DNA of 5,198 nucleotides from Kiritimatiellia bacterium. Its GTDB lineage: Bacteria; Verrucomicrobiota; Kiritimatiellia; RFP12; UBA1067. The translations under genes and the position numbers were made by a program. A model generated the notes under the pieces. That model worked only from the letters and a program-made list of their open reading frames with translations. It searched no databases and was not told the DNA's origin. Positions 1-5,198 of this stretch are shown piece after piece. The stretch lies in contig JAGBFY010000493.1 of assembly GCA_017936245.1 (NCBI GenBank), positions 1 to 5,198 of the forward strand, written 5' to 3'. Position 1 is the stretch's first letter; every line of letters begins with the position of its first letter.

Positions 1-343
1 CTTCGCCGGTGAATTGCAGAATTCTGTCTCCATAGTCATTACCGGTCCGCAATGCCAAAGTAGCATAAGCATTATTCGCGGATTTTCCAATGATGAGCGA
101 TCTTCCGCCAAAAGTTATGTCTTGGGTACTTTTAGTACGTACAGTTTTATTGCCGCCCACATAGTAATCAATCGCCGGATCGGGGAACACATCGCTTCCT
201 CCCTCCCAGGAATCAGCAGTCAGAAGAGCACATGCAGAACCTGCATCACTTACCTTGAGCGTAGCGATGTTTGCAAGCGCACAATTAGACACAACAACAC
301 ACGACAGCACAAAAGCCATCGACAATGCATTTTTGACATTCAT
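1..343 (-). CDS. secreted, probable surface beta-repeat protein (N-terminal part; 3' end outside window)
   Basis: Reading the minus strand from the ATG at 343 gives 114 codons without a stop, running off the left edge. The first 24 residues form a signal peptide: short basic start (K4), a hydrophobic core ending in V16-V17-V18, and an A22-L23-A24 cleavage motif. The mature part has W46-E-G-G, D59-Y-Y-V-G-G, T68-V-R-T and F78-G-G-R-S-L-I-I-G, followed by N-A-Y-A-T-L-A-L. This alternation of glycine and beta-strand segments resembles the opening block of large beta-helix or autotransporter-like surface proteins, many of which I recall from Kiritimatiellota/Lentisphaerota genomes. That family link is from memory. 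The start is supported by AGAGGA nine bases upstream and a promoter at 380-407. GC over 1-300 is about 47% by hand count, lower than the operon to its right appears by eye. A VLSC string at residues 12-15 could be a lipobox, but the A-L-A site fits better. Function and full length cannot be judged. Confidence 0.8.
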   Translation of the reverse strand, partial: MNVKNALSMAFVLSCVVVSNCALANIATLKVSDAGSACALLTADSWEGGSDVFPDPAIDYYVGGNKTVRTKSTQDITFGGRSLIIGKSANNAYATLALRTGNDYGDRILQFTGE

Positions 344-352
344 ATAGCCCGT

Positions 353-358
353 TCCTCT
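353..358 (-). promoter_or_regulatory. ribosome binding site of the secreted-protein gene
   Basis: On the minus strand AGAGGA lies nine bases before the ATG at 343, a normal Shine-Dalgarno distance. It fixes the start of a gene whose stop codon is outside the window. Confidence 0.7.
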
Positions 359-379
359 TTATTTCGAAAAATCAGGCAA

Positions 380-407
380 ATAATACCAAAACCATTTTTT
401 TTTTCAA
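380..407 (-). promoter_or_regulatory. sigma70-type promoter with extended -10, spacer containing a ten-A tract
   Basis: On the minus strand TTGAAA (407-402) is followed after 16 bases by TATTAT (385-380). A TG at 388-387, one base before the -10, makes an extended -10 element. Transcription would start near 373, giving a leader of about 30 bases that contains the AGAGGA ribosome site of the secreted-protein gene. Ten consecutive A residues (404-395) run from the end of the -35 hexamer into the spacer, so a change in tract length would change the spacing. The consensus match is direct. Use of this site, and use of housekeeping-type hexamers by this organism, are inferences. Confidence 0.6.
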
Positions 408-488
408 GCAGAATTAGGACATTACTGGGCTTAGACTACCATGCAGGATTTCGAGATCTAACTCAGCGATGTCATATGCCGAACCCAA

Positions 489-1325
489 CTACAATCCAAG
501 CAGCTTTTGGGCATTGGCGCTGAATATCTTGCGCTGATCGTCAAAGTCGGGACGGAAACGGCGCACCCAGTCGGCAAGCTTTTTCGCATCACGCCAGAAG
601 TAGTCCGTTCCAAACACAATCCTGTCCGCTGGCCACTCTGCCATTACACGCTGCGACTCAGGATCGTCGTCGCATACGCTGATCACAGCGGTGTCGATGT
701 AGCACTTGGGGAACTCAAGAAGTTCGTCCGTAGCATGCGGAGGATTGCCGCCGCAACCGCCGAGATGCCCGGCAATGAACACAAGACCTGGAACGGCGCG
801 CATGAGCGCCGCTATCTGCGCTGGACCACACGTCATCGGAGATTCTGGAAAGCCAAGATCCAGTCCGCAATGCGCTATTGCAAACAGCCCTACATCGCGG
901 ACGGCACTGAAGAACGGCACGACACGCGGATCGTCCAGACGAAAATCCTGATAGTACGGATGCAGCTTTATCCCCTTGAACCCGGTATCCGCAATCTCCT
1001 TGAGATGGGCGACATAGTTCCTGTCGGCTGGATGGACGGAACAGAGCTGTATAAGTCGCTGCGCAGCCGTCTCTCCGAACTCGCCGTCGCGCATTGCCTT
1101 CGCTCGGTCTAGAATCACCTGAAACTGGGTTGGCTTGGTCGCGATAGGACACACGACCGCGCGTGACACTCCAGACTTGTCAAGATCGGCAAGCTGCGTT
1201 GCGAGAGTACCGTCCCCTACAGGGAGCAGACACCCCCGCAGTTTCTTGACCATCACATCCACGGCGCGCGGAGCGAGCTCGTCTGGAAAATTGTGGGTAT
1301 GGAAATCTATTATCTCGCAGTCCAT
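489..1325 (-). CDS. amidohydrolase-2 family metal-dependent hydrolase (TIM barrel)
   Basis: The 278-residue product has the marks of the amidohydrolase-related family (Amidohydro_2, COG2159): the first metal ligands in D7-F-H9-T-H11 at the extreme N-terminus, G118-I-K-L-H-P, A151-H152-C-G, G186-H187-L-G-G, and F238-G-T-D241 with the last conserved aspartate. Known members include ACMSD and other decarboxylases as well as hydrolases acting on C-N or C-O bonds, so the substrate cannot be read from sequence. There is no signal peptide, so it should be cytoplasmic. I chose the ATG at 1325 because it sits four bases after the lipoprotein stop and places HxH where the family has it. An in-frame ATG at 1364 would add 13 residues and overlap the previous gene by 35 bases. 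No clear Shine-Dalgarno precedes 1325, so translation probably depends on coupling to the upstream gene. It is the last gene of the apparent operon. Fold call firm, function open. Confidence 0.9.
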   Translation of the reverse strand: MDCEIIDFHTHNFPDELAPRAVDVMVKKLRGCLLPVGDGTLATQLADLDKSGVSRAVVCPIATKPTQFQVILDRAKAMRDGEFGETAAQRLIQLCSVHPADRNYVAHLKEIADTGFKGIKLHPYYQDFRLDDPRVVPFFSAVRDVGLFAIAHCGLDLGFPESPMTCGPAQIAALMRAVPGLVFIAGHLGGCGGNPPHATDELLEFPKCYIDTAVISVCDDDPESQRVMAEWPADRIVFGTDYFWRDAKKLADWVRRFRPDFDDQRKIFSANAQKLLGL

Positions 1326-1329
1326 GAGG

Positions 1330-2016
1330 TCATTTCGCGTTGTTGACCAAATACGCAGTGGCATCCGCCATCACACGATCTGTGAGCGCGGTGAGACACC
1401 AGCTCTGCATCGCATTTGCCGTATTCTTCGAAGAACCCGCCGGACTTAATATCGGCAACGGCCCCCATACGGCAACTTCATACCGCTGAGAATAGTCGCG
1501 ATGGAAAACCAGCTTGCCTGTCTTGTTGTCGTATATCTTGATCTTCGCCGTCCACGTCTCAACGGAATAATCGGCAGTAAGAACGGAAAGAAGCAACCAA
1601 AGAGCCTGCACGCCCTTCTCGGAATCCGCTACGAAAGGACCGCTGAAAGTCACATCCACCAGATAGTCAGGCTGCTGAGCCTGAGTCACGAATCCCGCCT
1701 CCTCCGCGCTTGTACGTGCACGTTCAAGGAAGAACTCCGTAGCGCGAACCTGAGGCACGTAGGTCGATGAAGATACCGTCGCGTAATGTCCCGGAGTCCA
1801 TCCGTAGCGTCCACGAGGACGACCACGCACCCACACCGTATCATAACTATACACGGACATGTAGTCTGTGACTGTCGCGGCAAAACCCTGAATTTTGACA
1901 GAAACATTCCTGTCCTTGGGCAGCGCAGTCACAACAGTCTGCGGAAACTCCGTCTCCTTGACGGTAAAGCAGCCTGCAAGAAACGCCATTGCCGAAAATG
2001 CAACTATCTTCTTCAT
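1330..2016 (-). CDS. putative outer-membrane lipoprotein of unknown function
   Basis: The 228-residue product begins with a lipoprotein signal peptide: K2-K3, a hydrophobic stretch, and lipobox L13-A-G-C16. Residue +2 after the cysteine is Phe rather than Asp; by the enterobacterial Lol rule this favours the outer membrane. The mature part has beta-rich segments, a basic/aromatic patch (about 62-79, with R-G-R-P-R-G-R-Y-G-W-T-P-G-H-Y), a helix plus P-D-Y-L-V-D-V-T-F near 90-125, a short hydrophobic stretch G135-V-Q-A-L-W-L-L-L-S-V-L, and Y162-D-N-K-T-G-K-L-V-F-H-R-D-Y followed by V-W-G-P-L-P-I-L. The middle recalls small bacterial lipoproteins of the DUF4136 kind in pattern only; I do not recognise a named family. 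Its ATG overlaps the stop of the TPR gene as ATGA and has a good ribosome site inside that gene, so the two are translationally coupled. Together with waaA and the TPR protein it suggests an envelope role, but this is context only. Confidence 0.87.
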   Translation of the reverse strand: MKKIVAFSAMAFLAGCFTVKETEFPQTVVTALPKDRNVSVKIQGFAATVTDYMSVYSYDTVWVRGRPRGRYGWTPGHYATVSSSTYVPQVRATEFFLERARTSAEEAGFVTQAQQPDYLVDVTFSGPFVADSEKGVQALWLLLSVLTADYSVETWTAKIKIYDNKTGKLVFHRDYSQRYEVAVWGPLPILSPAGSSKNTANAMQSWCLTALTDRVMADATAYLVNNAK

Positions 2017-3323
2017 TTTCTTTTTCCTTTCGTATTCACTTCATTCAAGTATCGGGAAGGCGTATTGTCTGCCTTCCTAGGTTTAGACTTCGCCTTGTCG
2101 AAATGCATCCTCACAAGTATGTTCGCCTTGCGCTTCTTCAGTTCCAGATCATCAGGACGGCGATTGAGCAGCACATCAATCTGACGGACAGCGATATCTG
2201 GATGGCCGGCGGCGTCGGCGCAATCTATGAGCTCAAGTCTGTGCGCATCCTGAAGCGGATCCATCTCCACCGCCCTGGCGAACACACGGGCCGCATCCTT
2301 GTGGTGCCCAGCCTTCTTGAGGCAGACACCGAAATTGTGCACGGTTGCAACATCTTTCGGAAACACCTCAAGACGGTGCTCGTAGCACTGGAGCGCACCG
2401 TTCACGTTTCCTATCGCAAGATACGACCGAGCCTCCTTGTCCAAGGCATCGGCAAGCTCGATCAGAATCGGATCGCGCGGATTTGCGTTCGCGGCCTTTG
2501 CCCAGCAGGCGAGGGCGTTCGTGGCCATGCCCCTGTCGGCGTAGTCGAATCCAAGCAACGCCTCGCGTCTCGCCTCCTGAACGACCTCATAGCCGTCCTC
2601 AAAATCGAGGAACATCTTCGCATCTGCCTTGCCGCGCTCTATCCAATCCGGAAACTTCACGTCAAACGGAGTGAACCTCGCCACGTTCACGGAAGCGAGC
2701 GCACCAGTGCACGGCGGACGGAAAAGAACGCGAGGAGCAGTGAAGAAGTCCATCACGGAACCATACGCCGGCACATCGGCAAATGCCGGCAGAATATCGT
2801 CAGCATCTCCAACATAGCATGCGAACAGCGCGGCTGGCGTATATATGCGCACGGCGGCGAAGCGTTCGAACATCTTCTCATCAGAAAAGAGCGTCAGCAG
2901 ACGGTCAAAGCCGACTTTCACCGCAGGGGTAAAGCAATAGTCGAAGCGTCCGAAGCACCAGACCCTGCAACTACCGTTCCTTGATTTGAAGTCCTCCATC
3001 AAAGCCTTGAACCTTGAGACCGTCATGACACGCGCATCAATGATCTCAAGCTTGTCACCCACCCCCAACGCCAGGGAGAACAGCTCCGGATCCACACGTG
3101 ACGGGACTCCGCGTTCACACATATTGCGGTACGCCTCCATCCCCGCCGGTATGCACCAAGGGAACAGGCAGCTTGCCGCCGAAAGTCCGCAGAAAGTCGA
3201 GAACCTGCGGTTTGCATTCTCCTGAAGATACCACCACGAATGGCGTATCCTCGGCGTTGCTACGATGCCGGCTACGGCATACGCCACAATTATGCCAAGA
3301 AGGATAAAATGTCTCTTGCGCAT
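2013..3323 (-). CDS. membrane-anchored TPR protein with spermidine-synthase-like C-terminal domain remnant
   Basis: The 436-residue product starts with R2-K-R-H and one hydrophobic segment (about 6-22), a signal anchor or uncleaved signal, so the rest is probably periplasmic. Residues about 75-200 (V99-M-T-V-S-R-F-K-A-L-M to W122-C-F-G-R-F-D-Y, then G172-D-A-D-D-I-L-P-A-F-A and M191-D-F-F-T-A-P-R198) match, by my recollection, the tail of spermidine-synthase-like domains in membrane fusion proteins, where F-A, P-x-N-T-D-D-R-P and E-F-x-A-P-R end the domain. The SAM-binding half with its glycine-rich motif is absent, so catalysis is unlikely. Residues about 250-395 form three to four TPR units (for example A298-R-S-Y-L-A-I-G-N and N330-F-G-V-C-L-K-K-A-G-H), a protein-binding scaffold, and the C-terminus is basic. 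The protein is fairly cysteine-rich (C45, C52, C57, C69, C119, C123, C130). The ATG at 3323 overlaps the end of waaA by 34 bases. AAGGGG at 3341-3336 is a loosely spaced ribosome site. TPR call firm; domain origin tentative. Confidence 0.8.
   Translation of the reverse strand: MRKRHFILLGIIVAYAVAGIVATPRIRHSWWYLQENANRRFSTFCGLSAASCLFPWCIPAGMEAYRNMCERGVPSRVDPELFSLALGVGDKLEIIDARVMTVSRFKALMEDFKSRNGSCRVWCFGRFDYCFTPAVKVGFDRLLTLFSDEKMFERFAAVRIYTPAALFACYVGDADDILPAFADVPAYGSVMDFFTAPRVLFRPPCTGALASVNVARFTPFDVKFPDWIERGKADAKMFLDFEDGYEVVQEARREALLGFDYADRGMATNALACWAKAANANPRDPILIELADALDKEARSYLAIGNVNGALQCYEHRLEVFPKDVATVHNFGVCLKKAGHHKDAARVFARAVEMDPLQDAHRLELIDCADAAGHPDIAVRQIDVLLNRRPDDLELKKRKANILVRMHFDKAKSKPRKADNTPSRYLNEVNTKGKRK
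2025..2030 (-). promoter_or_regulatory. ribosome binding site of the lipoprotein gene, inside the TPR gene
   Basis: AAAGGA on the minus strand lies eight bases before the lipoprotein ATG (2016-2014), within the last codons of the TPR gene. The ATG shares bases with the TPR stop (ATGA, 2016-2013). This fixes the lipoprotein start and indicates coupled translation. Confidence 0.75.
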
Positions 3324-4573
3324 TTTTCCGTCGCCCCCCTTCTGCGTTCCACAGCCGCCTTTGCCCGATTTCCAAGAGCCTCAGCATATTCACGCTCCGC
3401 CGGATCGAAGAACCTCTTGAGCGCAAGACGAAGCCCGTTCTCGTCAGCAACCTGCACTATCGCGTCGGCGGCAAGCAGATCGCTCATCACCGGACGGAAA
3501 TTCTCCGTGTACGGTCCGACGGCTGTCGGAATGCCGCAAAGGCACGGCTCTATCATGTTCTGTGAGCCATGCTCGCACAGGCTCTTTCCGACGAAGGCGG
3601 CAGACGCGATACCGAAAAGCCCCATCAGTTCACCTGTCGTATCGGCAAGGAATACGGACCGCCCATTCCCTGCATCCGCCACCGACTCTCCGCGCGACCT
3701 GCGCACGCAACCGAACCCGGCCTTGCGGATGTTCTCCTCCACTGCATCCGCCTTCTCGAAATGGCGCGGCGCAATCACAAGCTTCACATCTTCGGGCAAG
3801 TCGGAGATTATGCGAAGAAGAGCCTCATCCTCGCCCGGCCATGTGCTGCCGCCAAGAAGGATACGGCCCGGGCCGATCCAATCGCGGAGTTCCGTTTCCT
3901 TTTCCGGACGGCGTTTTGCCACATCGAACTTGAAGCTGCCGGTCACCTCCATGCGGTCTCTGTCCGCACCTGCATCGGCAAGCCTCGAAGCGTCAAGATC
4001 GCTCTGCGCATAGATCTTGGTGAAGCATCTGAACACCTCACCGAAGAAACATTTCAACGCCTTGTAGCGAGGTGCGCTACGGTCCGAAATGCGGGCGTTG
4101 GCAAGGAAGAGCGGAACGCCTCTCTTTTTCGCCTCCCGTATGAAGTTGGGCCATATCTCCGTCTCGGTGAGGATTATGGCTCTCGGGCGGATCAGGTCAA
4201 ATGACTTTTTGACAAACCTCGGGAAATCAATCGGATTGTAGATGAGGATATCACCGTCAGCGACCTCCTTCTCGGCGGTGCGCCATCCGGTGGATGAAGT
4301 GGTCGAGAACACGAAACGCACAGACGGATCGACTTCACGGATGGCCCGCATGAGCTGTCCCGCGACCTGCACCTCACCGACGCTGACGGCATGCACCCAT
4401 ATCCGCGATGCACAGTCCCTGGAAAACTCCGCAAGTATATCGTCAGGGTATTTCGCGAACCGGTCTCCCATCCTCGCCTTGTAGCCGCCCCTGCGCTTCA
4501 TGCGAAGGAGAAATGACGGCAACATGGCGAAATATGCGACCGTGAAAAGCGCGTTGTAGACAAACCATTTCAT
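3290..4573 (-). CDS. waaA: 3-deoxy-D-manno-octulosonic acid (Kdo) transferase
   Basis: WaaA (KdtA, GT30) moves Kdo from CMP-Kdo to lipid IVA on the cytoplasmic face of the inner membrane, starting the LPS core. The 427-residue product has the usual length and order: N-terminal hydrophobic anchor (about 4-24), G30-Y-K-A-R-M-G-D-R-F, W59-V-H-A-V-S-V-G-E67-V with the glutamate matching the proposed catalytic base (E60 in E. coli), T136-E-T-E-I-W-P-N, N159-A-R-I-S-D-R-S, T211-G-S-F-K-F-D, and a C-terminal domain with G242-S-T-W-P-G-E-D-E, A268-P-R-H, D311-T-T-G-E-L and E334-H-G-S-Q-N-M-I-E-P. The last motif usually reads G-G-x-N-P-x-E; here the second glycine is Ser and the proline is Met. I chose the ATG at 4573, two bases after the queE stop, because the E. 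coli protein also begins just before the anchor. An in-frame ATG at 4630 adds 19 residues lying inside queE. How many Kdo residues it adds cannot be read. Confidence 0.95.
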   Translation of the reverse strand: MKWFVYNALFTVAYFAMLPSFLLRMKRRGGYKARMGDRFAKYPDDILAEFSRDCASRIWVHAVSVGEVQVAGQLMRAIREVDPSVRFVFSTTSSTGWRTAEKEVADGDILIYNPIDFPRFVKKSFDLIRPRAIILTETEIWPNFIREAKKRGVPLFLANARISDRSAPRYKALKCFFGEVFRCFTKIYAQSDLDASRLADAGADRDRMEVTGSFKFDVAKRRPEKETELRDWIGPGRILLGGSTWPGEDEALLRIISDLPEDVKLVIAPRHFEKADAVEENIRKAGFGCVRRSRGESVADAGNGRSVFLADTTGELMGLFGIASAAFVGKSLCEHGSQNMIEPCLCGIPTAVGPYTENFRPVMSDLLAADAIVQVADENGLRLALKRFFDPAEREYAEALGNRAKAAVERRRGATEKCARDILSFLA

Positions 4574-4575
4574 TG

Positions 4576-5196
4576 TCACTTGAGCCCCAGCACCTTGTGC
4601 GTCTGAATCGAAAGAAACCATGGCGGCCACACTGCCGTCTTCATGGAAAGCGAAGAATTGAGCTTCAGCATGAGGTTGAACGCCCTGCGGTAGTGCATCT
4701 TGCCGCCTTCATCCAGCGGCGAGATGTAGTAGTCCGTAGCGGCAATGCGTTCACGCATTTTCCTGCAGAAATCCTCCATGTTCGGGCTTTCGGCGACGAT
4801 TCTGACCTCGTTGGCCTTCTCAATTACGCTCTCGCCAGCGTATTTTGTGCGATAGAAGTACTTCGGCGAAACCGCAATGTAATCGAAGAGTTCCAACTCG
4901 GGGATAGACTTGAGCCCATTAGTCTCAAGCGCAAGCCAGTATCCTTCATCCTTCAGCTTCGACAGCACATCGCCCAGCCCGACAACGGTCGTCGGCTCGC
5001 CACCTGTCACGATGACTGCGCGGTTCTTGAACTTGCGGACCTTTGCCATGATCTCAGTAAGCGTAAGGAACTCCTTGGCCTGCCGCTTCGTATCGCACCA
5101 TGGACAGTTGAGGTTGCATCCGGCAAAACGTATGAAGGTAGCAGGAAGGCCGGTATTGCGTCCTTCCCCCTGGATGGTCGAGAATATCTCCCGCAT
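4576..5196 (-). CDS. queE: 7-carboxy-7-deazaguanine synthase (radical SAM), start possibly outside window
   Basis: QueE converts 6-carboxy-tetrahydropterin to 7-carboxy-7-deazaguanine, the ring-contraction step of preQ0/queuosine synthesis, in the cytoplasm. The product shows E3-I-F-S-T-I-Q-G-E-G-R-N-T-G, the substrate-side N-terminal signature of QueE, then C27-x3-C31-x2-C34, the radical SAM [4Fe-4S] ligands, with D35-T36 next to them as in Mg-dependent QueE. G65-G-E-P-T, E91-T-N-G, S110-P-K, I158-S-P-L-D-E and W193-F-L-S-I-Q-T-H-K complete the pattern. At 206 residues it is close to a full family length. The ATG at 5196 is only two bases from the window edge; many homologues have a few residues before E-I-F, so the true start may lie just outside. 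TGA at 4578-4576 is followed two bases later by waaA. Other queuosine genes, if adjacent, would be upstream and unseen. Without them, precursor supply in this organism is unknown. Confidence 0.93.
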   Translation of the reverse strand: MREIFSTIQGEGRNTGLPATFIRFAGCNLNCPWCDTKRQAKEFLTLTEIMAKVRKFKNRAVIVTGGEPTTVVGLGDVLSKLKDEGYWLALETNGLKSIPELELFDYIAVSPKYFYRTKYAGESVIEKANEVRIVAESPNMEDFCRKMRERIAATDYYISPLDEGGKMHYRRAFNLMLKLNSSLSMKTAVWPPWFLSIQTHKVLGLK

Positions 5197-5198
5197 CC

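Larger units (their letters stand above)
344..488. other. intergenic region between the five-gene operon and the surface-protein gene
   Basis: This AT-rich gap of 145 bases separates the amidohydrolase stop (TAG at 491-489) from the ATG at 343. Its left part holds the promoter and ribosome site described separately. The right part, about 408-488, holds no recognisable gene. I see no GC-rich stem followed by a T run on the minus strand, so no intrinsic terminator for the operon is evident and read-through into the surface-protein gene is possible. An imperfect palindrome, GATTTCGAGATC at 447-458, is too short and mismatched to call an operator. Confidence 0.6.

Noticed and set aside
395..404. 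T10 on the plus strand as the tail of an intrinsic terminator
   Set aside because: It would need a plus-strand gene and a GC-rich stem just before it; 361-394 is AT-rich with no stem, and no plus-strand gene is supported.
447..458. Imperfect palindrome GATTTCGAGATC in the gap
   Set aside because: Twelve bases with mismatched arms and no partner copy nearby; expected by chance and not enough for an operator or terminator call.
14..523. Plus-strand open frame of 169 codons across the left edge and the intergenic gap
   Set aside because: It crosses a promoter and the A/T tract, has no ribosome site, and the minus strand offers a better gene with a signal peptide and promoter.
1323..1364. Longer amidohydrolase start at 1364
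   Set aside because: It adds 13 residues before the HxH motif and overlaps the lipoprotein gene by 35 bases. The ATG at 1325, four bases after the stop, fits the family and the operon better, though neither start has a strong ribosome site.
1989..2984. Open frame of 331 codons on the plus strand opposite the TPR gene
   Set aside because: It is a mirror of the codon bias of the minus-strand gene: no ribosome site, composition rich in Arg and His, no recognisable motif, and the opposite strand encodes clear TPR repeats.
3240..4204. Two long plus-strand open frames opposite waaA
   Set aside because: waaA on the minus strand has all family motifs through this region. The plus-strand products are low-complexity Arg/Ser/Pro-rich with no domain.
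489..5198. A defence system, mobile element or biosynthetic cluster hidden in the operon
   Set aside because: No nuclease, toxin, recombinase, transposase, inverted repeats or cluster enzymes are visible. QueE is a preQ0 enzyme that also occurs in DNA-modification (dpd) clusters, but no dpd partner lies in the window.

Overview
The window reads as a piece of a Gram-negative chromosome in which every gene I can support lies on the minus strand, so transcription runs from right to left. The organism is Gram-negative because it has a Kdo transferase for lipid A and an N-terminal lipobox lipoprotein. The style of the secreted protein at the left edge (signal peptide, then a W-E-G-G / D-Y-Y-V-x-G-G / T-V-R-T / F-G-G-R-S-L-I-I-G pattern) and the G-K-S-L version of the Kdo transferase C-terminal motif point, by memory of such proteins, to an uncultured Kiritimatiellota, Lentisphaerota or related PVC-group bacterium. 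This assignment is an inference; no marker gene in the window settles it.

Layout in transcription order. (1) 5196-4576, queE-type radical SAM enzyme of 7-deazaguanine (queuosine) synthesis, possibly continuing beyond the right edge. (2) 4573-3290, waaA/kdtA, Kdo transferase of inner-core lipopolysaccharide. (3) 3323-2013, membrane-anchored protein with a domain resembling the C-terminal part of spermidine-synthase-like fusion proteins, followed by TPR repeats. (4) 2016-1330, lipoprotein of unknown function. (5) 1325-489, amidohydrolase-2 family TIM-barrel metal hydrolase. Neighbours are separated by 2 bp, overlap by 34 bp, overlap by 4 bp (ATGA) and are separated by 4 bp, so these five genes look like one operon whose promoter lies outside the window. 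(6) After a 145-bp AT-rich gap holding a good extended -10 promoter, a separate transcription unit starts at 343 and runs off the left edge. It encodes a secreted, probably surface beta-repeat protein.

Genes 2, 3 and 4 are all envelope-directed (inner-membrane glycosyltransferase, membrane-anchored periplasmic TPR protein, lipoprotein). Genes 1 and 5 are metabolic and give no clear functional tie beyond co-transcription. I see no tRNA, rRNA, CRISPR array, insertion sequence, attachment site or intrinsic terminator. The window is mostly ordinary. Its most interesting points are the apparently headless aminopropyltransferase-like/TPR protein and the ten-A tract inside the promoter of the surface-protein gene.
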